Assembly: GCA_035294125.1 (NCBI GenBank)
Contig: DATGLM010000005.1
Coordinates: forward strand, 148,464-212,463
Reading direction: 5' to 3'
Origin: CADDYT01 sp035294125
GTDB taxonomy: Bacteria; Chloroflexota; Ktedonobacteria; Ktedonobacterales; Ktedonobacteraceae
DNA length: 64,000 nucleotides
Shown here piece after piece: positions 7,461 to 15,884 of this stretch. Each line of letters begins with the position of its first letter. Position 1 is the first letter of the stretch. The notes under the pieces were generated by a model that saw nothing but the letters and a program-made list of their open reading frames with translations, did no database searches and was not told the origin of the DNA. A program made the translations under genes and the position numbers.

Positions 7461-9280
7461 TGCTGAAGAGTTCCACCCTGCGCAAGCAAGAAAAATTCTG
7501 GCGCGAAAACACGCTGGAGCGCGCCGATGAAAATGTCAACGCAAAATTTGACGTGAAGCTGATGCGGCAATTTTTGCCCTACCTGGCGCGCTACAAGAAG
7601 ACGACGGCAGCCAGTGTGATCATGATGCTGCTCTACACCGTCTTCAGCCTGGCGAATCCGTACCTGATCGGCGTGGCAATTGACAATTTCATCACGCGCA
7701 ACGACCTGAGAGGGCTGGCTACTATCAGCATTGTGCTGTTGGTAGTGAACCTGCTGATGTGGCTGACGCAGTACGGGCAGGTCTGGACCATGTCGTGGGC
7801 AGGGCAGCAGATTCTCTTCCACCTGAGTTCCGACATGTTCACGCACCTGCAAAAACTGGCGCTCAGCTTCTATGACCGCACGCAGATCGGGCGTGTCATG
7901 TCGCGCCTGCAAAGCGATATCGACGTGCTGGAAGCGATGCTCAGTTCCGGTCTGCTCTCCATGCTCAGTTCGCTGGTAGCGCTGGTGGGCATTATCGCGG
8001 CTATGCTGGCGATGAACGTGCCCCTGGCGCTGCTCACCTTCACCGTGCTCCCCATTATGATCGGCATTGCCGCCTTCTGGCAGAAGCACGCGACCCGCTC
8101 CTTTCGCCGCACTCGCGCCGCCATCTCGATGGTCAATGCCACGTTGCAGGAAAATATCTCCGGCATGCGCGTCATCCAGAGCCTTGCCCGCGAGGATCGC
8201 AACCGCGCCGAGTTCGACGAATTGAACGCTTATAACCGCGATACCAATCTGGAGGCCAGCCGTGTGGCCGCTTTCATCCTGCCGCTCGTCGAGGTGGTGG
8301 CCGCGCTGGCGATCATGATTACCGTGATCTATGGTGGCTCGCTCGTCGTGCAAGGGTCGCTGCAAGTGGGTGTGCTTGTAGCTTTCACGCTCTACATCAA
8401 TCGCTTTTTTGACCCCATTCGCGACCTGAGCCAGCAGTACACGCAGCTCCAACGCTCCGCCGTGGCGGCGGAGCGTATCTTCCAGATCCTGAGCATGCCG
8501 GTAGAGATTACCGACAAACCCGATGCCATCGAGATGCCGCAGATCGAGGGCAAGGTAGAGTTTCGCGGCGTCACCTTCGGCTACAATCCCGATTTGCCTG
8601 TCCTGCGCGGCTTCGATCTGAACATCGCGCCGGGACAGACCGTCGCCATCGTCGGGCCGACAGGCGCGGGCAAGAGCACCATCGCCAGCCTGATCTCCCG
8701 CTTCTACGACATCCAGAGGGGGGCTATCCTGATCGATGGACACGATATCCGCGATGTGAAACAGGGCTCGCTGCGTCGCCAGATCGGCATCGTGCTGCAA
8801 GACCCGTTCCTGTTCACCGGCACTATTCGCGAGAACATCCGCTATGGCCGCCTGGACGCCACGGATGAAGAGGTCGAGGAGGCGTCACGGGCCGTGGGCC
8901 TGCACGATCTCGTGCTGCAACTGCCGGATGGCTACGATACGGCTATTCGCGAGCGCGGGCGCAACCTGAGCGTGGGGCAGCGCCAGTTGATCTCCTTCGC
9001 CCGCGCCCTGCTGGCCGACCCGCGCATCCTCATCCTCGACGAGGCCACCGCCAACATCGATACTGTGACCGAAGTAATCGTGCAGCAGGGCCTGCGCCGC
9101 CTCCTGCGCGGTCGCACTGCCGTCGTGATCGCCCACCGCCTTTCGACCATCAAGGGGGCCGACAATATCGTCGTCCTGCAGGCCGGGCGCATCATCGAGC
9201 AAGGCACCCACGCCGAACTCCTGCAGCGCAACGGTGTCTACGCCTCCCTCTACGCCATGGGCTTCCGCCACGCCGCGTAA
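7460..9280 (+). CDS. ABC exporter subunit with consensus ATP site
   Basis: A 606-residue partner of the preceding exporter: six transmembrane helices, then an ATPase domain with Walker A GPTGAGKST, Walker B ILILDEATANID with the catalytic glutamate, and the H-loop histidine in VVIAHRLSTI. Its signature is altered to LSVGQRQ. That fits a heterodimer, because this signature would face the degenerate Walker site of the other subunit. Only one of the two composite sites should hydrolyse ATP. The gene overlaps its partner by one base and ends just before a strong hairpin terminator. Confidence 0.92.
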   Translation: MLKSSTLRKQEKFWRENTLERADENVNAKFDVKLMRQFLPYLARYKKTTAASVIMMLLYTVFSLANPYLIGVAIDNFITRNDLRGLATISIVLLVVNLLMWLTQYGQVWTMSWAGQQILFHLSSDMFTHLQKLALSFYDRTQIGRVMSRLQSDIDVLEAMLSSGLLSMLSSLVALVGIIAAMLAMNVPLALLTFTVLPIMIGIAAFWQKHATRSFRRTRAAISMVNATLQENISGMRVIQSLAREDRNRAEFDELNAYNRDTNLEASRVAAFILPLVEVVAALAIMITVIYGGSLVVQGSLQVGVLVAFTLYINRFFDPIRDLSQQYTQLQRSAVAAERIFQILSMPVEITDKPDAIEMPQIEGKVEFRGVTFGYNPDLPVLRGFDLNIAPGQTVAIVGPTGAGKSTIASLISRFYDIQRGAILIDGHDIRDVKQGSLRRQIGIVLQDPFLFTGTIRENIRYGRLDATDEEVEEASRAVGLHDLVLQLPDGYDTAIRERGRNLSVGQRQLISFARALLADPRILILDEATANIDTVTEVIVQQGLRRLLRGRTAVVIAHRLSTIKGADNIVVLQAGRIIEQGTHAELLQRNGVYASLYAMGFRHAA

Positions 9281-9287
9281 CATACGG

Positions 9288-9333
9288 AAAAAGCATCGCG
9301 CCAATGGACGCGCCCATTGGCGCGATGCTTTTT
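9288..9333 (+). terminator. Rho-independent terminator, 20-bp perfect stem
   Basis: Arms 9288-9307 and 9314-9333 are perfectly complementary with a 6-nt loop, and the right arm ends in a run of T. It starts 8 nt after the stop of the ABC operon. The A-run on the left arm would make it work in both directions. Confidence 0.92.
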
Positions 9334-9349
9334 CTTGCCCTCCTTTTTA

Positions 9350-9358
9350 TGTTATAAT
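9350..9358 (+). promoter_or_regulatory. Extended -10 promoter of the phosphorylase-WD40 gene
   Basis: The sequence TGTTATAAT is an extended -10 element (TGnTATAAT) placed 17 nt after the ABC terminator and about 72 nt before the start codon of the next gene. The -35 region is poor (TTTTCT), as is common when an extended -10 is used. Confidence 0.55.
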
Positions 9359-9430
9359 TGCCGTGTTTGCAAGACCTGCACTATTTTCTCAAAACCGAAA
9401 TGATAGGCGGTTACTGGAGAGGTTGACGAT

Positions 9431-11239
9431 ATGGCCCAGGCAGCATGGAACCTGCATCCTCATGCGCATGCGCGGCAGAAAGCGGATGTTTTGCTCGTCA
9501 CCGTCACGGAAATGGAGGCAAAGGCCGTACTTAACCTGTTTCCTGACCATAAAGCATGCCATCTTGGACCTGGTGCTAAAACCTATTATGACCTCGGCCT
9601 CGCCGCCGACGCAAGCGTCTTCATGGTGCAGTCGGAGATGGGGATCGGTGGGGCAGGAGGCGCGCTGCTCACTGTCCATGAAGCCATATCCGCGCTTTCT
9701 CCTTCTGTCGTAATCATGGTTGGCATCGCCTTTGGACTGAAACCGAAAGAGCAGAAGGTCGGCGATATCCTGGTCTCAACGCAGATTTGTGACTATAATC
9801 AGCAGAAAATTGATACCAGCCTGGGCGGACAGCCGGTTATCCTCACACGTGGCAGTCGCATTCCGGCATCGGCATCGCTGTTAGATAGATTTCGAGCGGG
9901 TGCGAAGGGCTGGTCTTGCCCGGCAAGCATCCATTTTGGCCCCATCCTTTCCGGCGAAAAGCTGATAAATAATCAGCATTATCGTGATCTCTTGCTTGGA
10001 ATCGAGCCAGAGGCCATTGGCGGAGACATGGAAGGCGCAGCGCTCAGTACGCTTGGGCAACTGCATAAAGTGGACTGGGTTCTCGTCAAAGCCATTTCTG
10101 ACTGGGCGGACGGGGAGAAAGACTGTCAGAAGCGTGAACGGCAGGAGGAAGCCTCAAGCAACGCAGCACGCTTCACCACGTATGTGATCCGCCAGGGCGG
10201 CTTCAGGAAAGGAGACTCCGGCAACGGAGTACATCCACCACCACCACCTTCTTCACTCCCTTCGTCTCAGCCTGAGCCGGGAGCGCGGTTCTGCACCTAT
10301 ACCATGCACCCTCACTGGGTGCTGGCGCTCTCCTGGGAGCCTGGGGGCCGACATATTGCCTCCGTCGGCGGTGGGGCTGCTGCTCATGTCTGGGATACTG
10401 AGACGGCCCGACCGCTCAAAATCTACCAGGGCCACCAGCACCAGGGCATCATGGCGAAAACGCCCTTTCTCCCGACGGTTTACAACGTGGTCTGGTCTCC
10501 GGTTGATGCGCACGTCGCTTCCAGTGGCGATGGCCCCACCGTTCACATCTGGAACGCCAGTACAGGTGGGACAAAGAGCATCTATCGCGGCCATTCTGGC
10601 TTGCTTTCAAACGTTTTTGCCATTGCCTGGTCGCCCGATGGTCAATACATTGCTTCGGCATGTAGCAGCGCCGGTCTCGACAAAACTATTCATATCTGGG
10701 ATATAGGAACCGGTCAAACAGTGCGTCGCTTAGCTACTCAGGGGGGATTGTTCCCCAATTTCTCCGTGCTGGCGCTGGCATGGTCCCCTGATGGCTCGCG
10801 TCTCGCCGCCACATGCGATAACCATACCATCCTGCTCTTGAAGCCATCCACTGGAGAACGCATCGCAAGCTATCATGTTTCCGCCCAGTGGACTGGCCAT
10901 CTCGCCTGGTCACCCGATGGCAGATTCCTGGCGACCGCGAACTCCGATAGAACGATGCAGGTCTGGGATACCTCTTCTCATCAACTCGTACAGGTCTTTG
11001 ACGGACACACTGACAGCGTGCGCGCCGTCGCCTGGTCGCCCGATGGTAGCCGCATTGCCTCGGCCAGCAGCGACACCACTGTCCGCATCTGGGGTTTCAA
11101 CGCCGCCGGCAGGGGAACACATCTCTACACCTACACCGGACACGACGATTGGGCGACCTCGGTAGCATGGTCGCCCGATGGCTCGCGCATCGCTTCAGGG
11201 AGCAACGACAAAACGGTGCATATCTGGCAGGCGGTTTAA
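9431..11239 (+). CDS. Nucleoside phosphorylase-like domain fused to a WD40 propeller
   Basis: A 602-residue two-part protein. Residues about 17-255 resemble the PNP/MTAN fold: VTVTEMEAKAVL, GIGGAGGALLTV, VGDILVSTQ, FGPILSGEKL, GGDMEGAAL (the ribose-binding Met-Glu) and KAISDWADG with the catalytic Asp. A proline/serine linker follows, then seven WD40 blades (about 280-602) ending in HVWD, HIWN, HIWD, LLLK, QVWD, RIWG and HIWQ. There is no signal peptide. ATG 9431 has GGAGAGG about 10 nt upstream. PNP-like domains joined to repeat sensors are known from predicted NTPase-type conflict systems. Here the NTPase is absent and the propeller probably senses a partner. The substrate, a nucleoside or NAD-like molecule, is inference. 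Confidence 0.85.
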   Translation: MAQAAWNLHPHAHARQKADVLLVTVTEMEAKAVLNLFPDHKACHLGPGAKTYYDLGLAADASVFMVQSEMGIGGAGGALLTVHEAISALSPSVVIMVGIAFGLKPKEQKVGDILVSTQICDYNQQKIDTSLGGQPVILTRGSRIPASASLLDRFRAGAKGWSCPASIHFGPILSGEKLINNQHYRDLLLGIEPEAIGGDMEGAALSTLGQLHKVDWVLVKAISDWADGEKDCQKRERQEEASSNAARFTTYVIRQGGFRKGDSGNGVHPPPPPSSLPSSQPEPGARFCTYTMHPHWVLALSWEPGGRHIASVGGGAAAHVWDTETARPLKIYQGHQHQGIMAKTPFLPTVYNVVWSPVDAHVASSGDGPTVHIWNASTGGTKSIYRGHSGLLSNVFAIAWSPDGQYIASACSSAGLDKTIHIWDIGTGQTVRRLATQGGLFPNFSVLALAWSPDGSRLAATCDNHTILLLKPSTGERIASYHVSAQWTGHLAWSPDGRFLATANSDRTMQVWDTSSHQLVQVFDGHTDSVRAVAWSPDGSRIASASSDTTVRIWGFNAAGRGTHLYTYTGHDDWATSVAWSPDGSRIASGSNDKTVHIWQAV

Positions 11240-11386
11240 TGGCTGGCTGGCCTTGTGAATCATAAAAAGCGGTGCTATTATGTACGTGATGGCTGTATGC
11301 TTAGGGACTCCAAAGTGGAATTGTCGCATCACTCTCCGATCAGCAGGTTTTCTTAGTCATGTATTTACTTATTGAGGAGCAAGAAA

Positions 11387-13150
11387 ATGAACGTGATGGA
11401 AGCAACCGCATCCGGCTCAGATGCCGCCACGACCCCTGTTGAGTACCAGTGGAGTTACACCAGCGGCACCAGTGATGTTCCGCTACTTGGTTTAACCATC
11501 GGCGACATGTTCGATCAAACTGTCGCCAAATATCCTGATCATCCTGCTCTGATTTCGCGTCACCAGAATATACGGCTGACGTATCAAGAACTGCAGGATC
11601 AGGTGAATCAGTGCGCCAAAGGGCTGATGCAACTGGGGTTAAAAAAGGGAGAGCGACTCGGTATCTGGTCACCGACGCGGGCCGAGTGGTGCATTACCCA
11701 GTTCGCGACCAGTAAAATCGGGGTGATCCTGGTCAATATCAACCCGGCATACCGGCTTCATGAACTGGAATATGCCTTGAAGCAATCAGGATGCAGCGCG
11801 ATTGTCATTGCTCCTGAATTTAAAAGCTCTAACTACACCGAGATGCTCTATGCTCTCGCGCCTGAGCTAAATGATAGCGATCCCGGCAAGCTCAACGCGG
11901 CTCGACTGCCGGATCTGAAAACCGTCATTCGCATGGGTTCAGAAAAAAAGCCCGGCATGTTTACCTGGGACGAATTGATGGCAATAGGCAATGAGCGAGA
12001 AGCTGTGAGTGATGAGCAACTTGCCGGGCGGCAGCGCGATCAAGAGTTCGATGACCCGATCAACATCCAGTACACCAGTGGTACAACCGGCTTTCCTAAA
12101 GGAGCAACCCTCAGCCATCATAACATCCTGAACGACGGATATTTCGTGGCACGTTTCCAGAATCTCACAGACAAAGATAGACTGTGCATCCCTGTCCCTC
12201 TCTATCACTGCTTTGGTATGGTAATGGGCAACCTGGGCTGTATCACCACCGGTGCGGCAATGGTCTATCCCTCGGAAGGATTTGACCCCCTGGCCGTCTT
12301 GCAAACGGTCCAGGATGAGAAATGCACCGCGCTCTATGGCGTTCCTACCATGTTTATCGCCGAGCTGGAGCATCCCGATTTTGGCAAATTTGACCTGACA
12401 AGCCTGCGCACGGGTGTCATGGCCGGTTCGCCATGCCCGATTGAAGTGATGAAGAAAGTCAATACGCTGATGCATATGAGCGAGGTTGAGATCTGCTACG
12501 GCATGACCGAGACCAGCCCGGTGGCGACACAGACTCCCATGGATGCTTCCCTGGAGAAGCGCGTTGCCACAGTCGGCGTCGTTCATCCGCACCAGGAGAT
12601 CAAGATTGTCGACCCGGCGACCGGCAAGGTCGTGCCGGTTGGAGCACCGGGCGAGCTGTGTATGCGCGGCTATAATGTGATGCTGGGCTACTGGAACAAC
12701 CCGGAAGCAACGGCCCAGGCCATTGATCGGGCACGCTGGATGCATAGCGGCGACCTGGCGACGATGGACAAAGAGGGGTACATCAATATCGTCGGTCGTA
12801 TCAAGGATATGATCATTCGCGGCGGCGAAAACGTCTATCCGCGTGAGATCGAGGAATTTCTCTACACCCATCCGAAGGTCAGCGATGTGCAGGTCATTGG
12901 CGTACCCGACCCGAAGTATGGTGAGGAGATCATGGCCTGGGTCAAGGTCAAACCCGGCGAGCAGGTTACGGGAGAGGAGCTAAGAGAGTTCTGCAAAGGG
13001 CAGATTGCTCATTACAAGATACCGCGCTACTACAAGTTTGTCGATAGCTTCCCCATGACGGTGACCGGCAAGATTCAGAAGTTCGTGATGCGTGAGCAAT
13101 CCATTGACGAACTGGGTTTGCAGGGAGCCGCCTCCATCCAGACTGCCTGA
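11387..13150 (+). CDS. AMP-forming acyl-CoA synthetase
   Basis: A 587-residue ANL-superfamily ligase that activates a carboxylic acid to acyl-AMP and then acyl-CoA. The phosphate-binding loop YTSGTTGFPKGA (about residue 225), the YGMTETSP motif (about 370), HSGDLATMDKEGY and GRIKDMIIRGGENVYP, and the C-terminal lysine in TGKIQKFVMRE are all present. Sequence and length fit medium/long-chain fatty acyl-CoA synthetases; the exact acid is open. ATG 11387 was preferred over the in-frame TTG 11372 because GAGGAG lies 7 nt upstream of it. It converges with the amidase gene, only 4 nt apart, with no hairpin between. Confidence 0.9.
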   Translation: MNVMEATASGSDAATTPVEYQWSYTSGTSDVPLLGLTIGDMFDQTVAKYPDHPALISRHQNIRLTYQELQDQVNQCAKGLMQLGLKKGERLGIWSPTRAEWCITQFATSKIGVILVNINPAYRLHELEYALKQSGCSAIVIAPEFKSSNYTEMLYALAPELNDSDPGKLNAARLPDLKTVIRMGSEKKPGMFTWDELMAIGNEREAVSDEQLAGRQRDQEFDDPINIQYTSGTTGFPKGATLSHHNILNDGYFVARFQNLTDKDRLCIPVPLYHCFGMVMGNLGCITTGAAMVYPSEGFDPLAVLQTVQDEKCTALYGVPTMFIAELEHPDFGKFDLTSLRTGVMAGSPCPIEVMKKVNTLMHMSEVEICYGMTETSPVATQTPMDASLEKRVATVGVVHPHQEIKIVDPATGKVVPVGAPGELCMRGYNVMLGYWNNPEATAQAIDRARWMHSGDLATMDKEGYINIVGRIKDMIIRGGENVYPREIEEFLYTHPKVSDVQVIGVPDPKYGEEIMAWVKVKPGEQVTGEELREFCKGQIAHYKIPRYYKFVDSFPMTVTGKIQKFVMREQSIDELGLQGAASIQTA

Positions 13151-13154
13151 CGCA

Positions 13155-13871
13155 TCATCTGTTGCCCCAGAGCGCGTATTTCCAGCCGTGCAGGAAGTGC
13201 GCGCCGGGGCAGGTAGTGCCTGCTGCTATTTCGTGGTGGCCGAAGATACGCGCTCTGGCAATCTGGGGATACTGCGTGCGCGCGAGGCGAGCGGCGGCTG
13301 CGATTTGCGCTGCGGGCGGCGAGCTATCTTCGTAGTCGCCGGAGAAGGCTATGCCGATGCTCCTGGTGTTGATGTCCCAGTTTCCTGCGTGCCAGCCGAT
13401 ATAGCTGTCTTCCAGCAAACGCTCGGCCTTCCCATCGGGACGAATGAGCCAGTGGTAGGCAAAGAAGACCATCTTCCCTTGCCGGAAATGGCCCGACCAG
13501 ATCGGCTGGCCGCGCACGGGTCGTCCCAGCACATTATTCGCGAGGTACTGGAAGGCGTACTGGCGCACCAGCCCGATGGCGGAGAGCTTGCCCAATCGGA
13601 TATCCGGTTCCTCCGTCGTGTGATGAATCACGATGGTATCAAGTGGTTTTCGCTCCTCGTCCATCTCCGGCCCGTTCTGCGCCAGGGGCAGCGTACCGTC
13701 TTCTAGCAGTGCTTCCACCAGTTCATAGACCTGGTGTCGGAAGCGCTTGAGATCAGGGTCGGAGCGCACGACCGGGAAGAGCTGCGAGCGTAGTTGCTCT
13801 TCCAGGCGCACGTACCAATCGGGAAAGCATAACTGACTTTCCCATGCAGCGCGGTCAAAATCTAGCTTCAT
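13155..13871 (-). CDS. N-acetylmuramoyl-L-alanine amidase-2/PGRP-type protein
   Basis: A 238-residue protein with a helical N-terminal part (about residues 1-75) and an amidase_2 domain. Probable zinc ligands are the His in TIVIHHTT (about 81-88), the His in FGHHEIAAG (about 210) and the Cys in TTCPGAHF. Other family marks are AYHWLIRPDG, YIGWHAGNW and SIGIAFSGDYE. The fold cuts the amide between muramic acid and the stem peptide. No signal peptide or membrane anchor is visible, so it may act in the cytoplasm on recycled muropeptides, leave by another route, or have a changed substrate. Confidence 0.85.
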   Translation of the reverse strand: MKLDFDRAAWESQLCFPDWYVRLEEQLRSQLFPVVRSDPDLKRFRHQVYELVEALLEDGTLPLAQNGPEMDEERKPLDTIVIHHTTEEPDIRLGKLSAIGLVRQYAFQYLANNVLGRPVRGQPIWSGHFRQGKMVFFAYHWLIRPDGKAERLLEDSYIGWHAGNWDINTRSIGIAFSGDYEDSSPPAAQIAAAARLARTQYPQIARARIFGHHEIAAGTTCPGAHFLHGWKYALWGNR

Positions 13872-14074
13872 CGAATGACTTTCTTATGTTTTCCCTGATG
13901 CCCTGTAGACAGGAATACATACCACTCCTGAGAAACATGAATAAATATTCATTACTGCCATTGACCGGTGATGGCTTTGGGCTGTTGGGCAGCGGATTTC
14001 TCGCCGGGGCGGCGGAACAGAGCCTGCTTAAGGCTGGGGCTGACCCCTTCCTGATCTCGCCAGGGCAAAATGCA

Positions 14075-14419
14075 TTATAGCTCCACTACATACTGCTTTG
14101 GGTTGTGCGGGTCGATCCGCACGGGAATGAGGTTACCCGTCTGGTAGTGTGGACGTTCATCCAACATCCACGTCAGGAAAGTGTAGGTCTTCCCTGTCTG
14201 TGGGCTTGTCCACTGTGCGGTTATGTAATAGTTGTCGTGCTGCCAGCCCAGGCGCGTCCTGCCGCTCTCACGCTTGATGGAGGTGATTGTGGCTATGATA
14301 CGTCGGCCCCGATGGGCTACCCAATCACACTTCTGTGCCTGATAGGCCACAAAGCCCAGGATAAGAGCTACTGTACCAAGCGCCAGCACGAGGTCGAGGA
14401 TGACTATGGTCTGATTCAT
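14075..14419 (-). CDS. Small membrane protein, DUF3592-like
   Basis: A 114-residue protein with one N-terminal membrane helix (about residues 5-27) and a beta-rich extracytoplasmic part containing IIATITSIKRESG, YYITAQWTSPQTGKTYTF and GNLIPVRIDPHNPKQYVV. This matches the general plan of DUF3592 proteins, whose role is unknown. It stands alone between the amidase and adenosine deaminase genes, both on the same strand but far enough away for its own transcript. The 203 nt after its stop (13872-14074) hold no gene I can support. Confidence 0.75.
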   Translation of the reverse strand: MNQTIVILDLVLALGTVALILGFVAYQAQKCDWVAHRGRRIIATITSIKRESGRTRLGWQHDNYYITAQWTSPQTGKTYTFLTWMLDERPHYQTGNLIPVRIDPHNPKQYVVEL

Positions 14420-14602
14420 TACAGGCCTCTCCTTTCTGAAAACTTGTTTTCAGGAGAGCCAGCATATCGTTCTGGTTTCCTATCTGCTTATTTCCCTACT
14501 ACACATTACAGGCATGTCATGGCTCCATTACCAGTTTCTGGTTTTATTTTAGCAGATATTTTATAACCCGTCAATGGTATCTTTGAGGGTTATTATGGCT
14601 TC

Positions 14603-15664
14603 TCACAGTCTCAGTTCTTGTTGCAGCCGGGTCATTTCGCGGCGAAATTCGGCTTCCAGCGCCTGTTTGCGCTCGTCTGGTAGAAAGCTGTAGCGAACGC
14701 CGTTGAGCAGGATGTCGTTGGCACTATCGAGATCGAAGGAGAAGGTGTCGAAGAGCAGCCCCACCTCGTGATTGAGCATGGTGTTGAAAAGGGGTGGGTC
14801 GTCGGAATTGATGGTGACGGGGATACCGGCGGCGTGCAGGCGCGGGAAAGGGTGTGCGGCGATACTGCTGCAGACGCCGAGGCAGAGGTTGCTGGTCGGG
14901 CAGAGTTCCAGGGGGATCTGGTGCTCTTTCAGGTGCGCTACGAGCAGGGGGTCTTCGATGGAGCGCACGCCATGACCCAGGCGTTCCGCGCCGAGCGCGT
15001 GCAGCGCGCCCCACACGCTTTCTGGGCCGACCGTTTCCCCGGCGTGAGGATCGCTGTGCAGCCCTGCCTCACGCGCTTTGTCAAAGTAGGGTGCGTATGG
15101 CCCAGGTGGATGGCCCTGCTCTGAGCCACCCAGTCCCAGCGCAACCACGCCGTCGCTCATGCCTTCTTTCGCCACCGCGACCGTGTATTCTGCGCGCTGG
15201 CGATTTTGCTCCGGGTCGCGAATGTCGCGCACGATATCGAAGACCCAGCGCATCTCCACGCCAAACTCGGCCTGCGCCCGCTGTCGACCCCGTGTCAGCC
15301 CGGCAAAATAGGTATCAAAAGGGACGCCGAGCGAGAAGTGGTGCGTGCTGGCGGAGAACGTGATTTCAGCATAGCGCACATTCTGGCGGGCCATATTCGC
15401 CCCGAACTCGTAGGCGATCAGTTCGTAATCCTCAGCCGTTTTGAGGCAGCGCGAGATAGCAAAGTAAATTTCGACGAAGTGCAGGAAGTCACGGAAGGTG
15501 AACCAGCGCTGCATCTCCTGCACTGTGCGTACTGGTAACTCCACGCCGTTGCGCTGCGCCAGTATCAGCAGCGTTGCCGGTTGAATCGCGCCCTCCAGGT
15601 GAACATGCAGTTCAGCCTTCGGCACCGCGCGTACATACTGCTCGATCTTTTCTGAGAATTCCAT
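14603..15664 (-). CDS. add: Adenosine deaminase
   Basis: A 353-residue metal-dependent amidohydrolase that converts adenosine to inosine in purine salvage. Metal and catalytic motifs are all in place: AELHVHLEGA (about residues 16-25), SDPHAGET (the HAGE motif with the catalytic Glu region), GAERLGHGVRS, CPTSNLCLG and TINSDDPPLF near residue 290. Length is typical. It is a single-gene unit with about 220 nt of upstream DNA shared with the divergent FabH-like gene. Confidence 0.93.
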   Translation of the reverse strand: MEFSEKIEQYVRAVPKAELHVHLEGAIQPATLLILAQRNGVELPVRTVQEMQRWFTFRDFLHFVEIYFAISRCLKTAEDYELIAYEFGANMARQNVRYAEITFSASTHHFSLGVPFDTYFAGLTRGRQRAQAEFGVEMRWVFDIVRDIRDPEQNRQRAEYTVAVAKEGMSDGVVALGLGGSEQGHPPGPYAPYFDKAREAGLHSDPHAGETVGPESVWGALHALGAERLGHGVRSIEDPLLVAHLKEHQIPLELCPTSNLCLGVCSSIAAHPFPRLHAAGIPVTINSDDPPLFNTMLNHEVGLLFDTFSFDLDSANDILLNGVRYSFLPDERKQALEAEFRREMTRLQQELRL

Positions 15665-15830
15665 ACCCTTTTCCTTCCCGCGTACAGATATATGGCCGTT
15701 TCTCTATAGTCGAGTATATCATACTTCAGCATAGCAAAAGCTATCAGTATCAAGATAGCTTTCAATCCTTACGGGATAAACAATCGTCCCTACGGATTTC
15801 CTCTCCATACGAAACAAAGGACACATTTTA

Positions 15831-15839
15831 TGCTATACT
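15831..15839 (+). promoter_or_regulatory. Extended -10 element upstream of the FabH-like gene
   Basis: TGCTATACT fits an extended -10 (TGnTATAAT with one mismatch) and lies about 46 nt before the start codon. I see no good -35 box, so this is a modest call. Confidence 0.4.
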
Positions 15840-15884
15840 AGACATAAGTAGTAGTATTCCTCTTTCCCGGAGGTTTTGCGGACC

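Noticed and set aside
7310..8800. 496-codon open frame on the minus strand opposite the ABC genes
   Set aside because: It lies wholly antisense to well-supported ABC ATPase motifs, is rich in His/Gln/Asp as expected from the reverse of GC-biased codons, and has no ribosome site.
13844..14080. 78-codon plus-strand frame between the amidase and DUF3592-like genes
   Set aside because: Starts inside the amidase gene on the other strand, has no ribosome site and no recognisable features.
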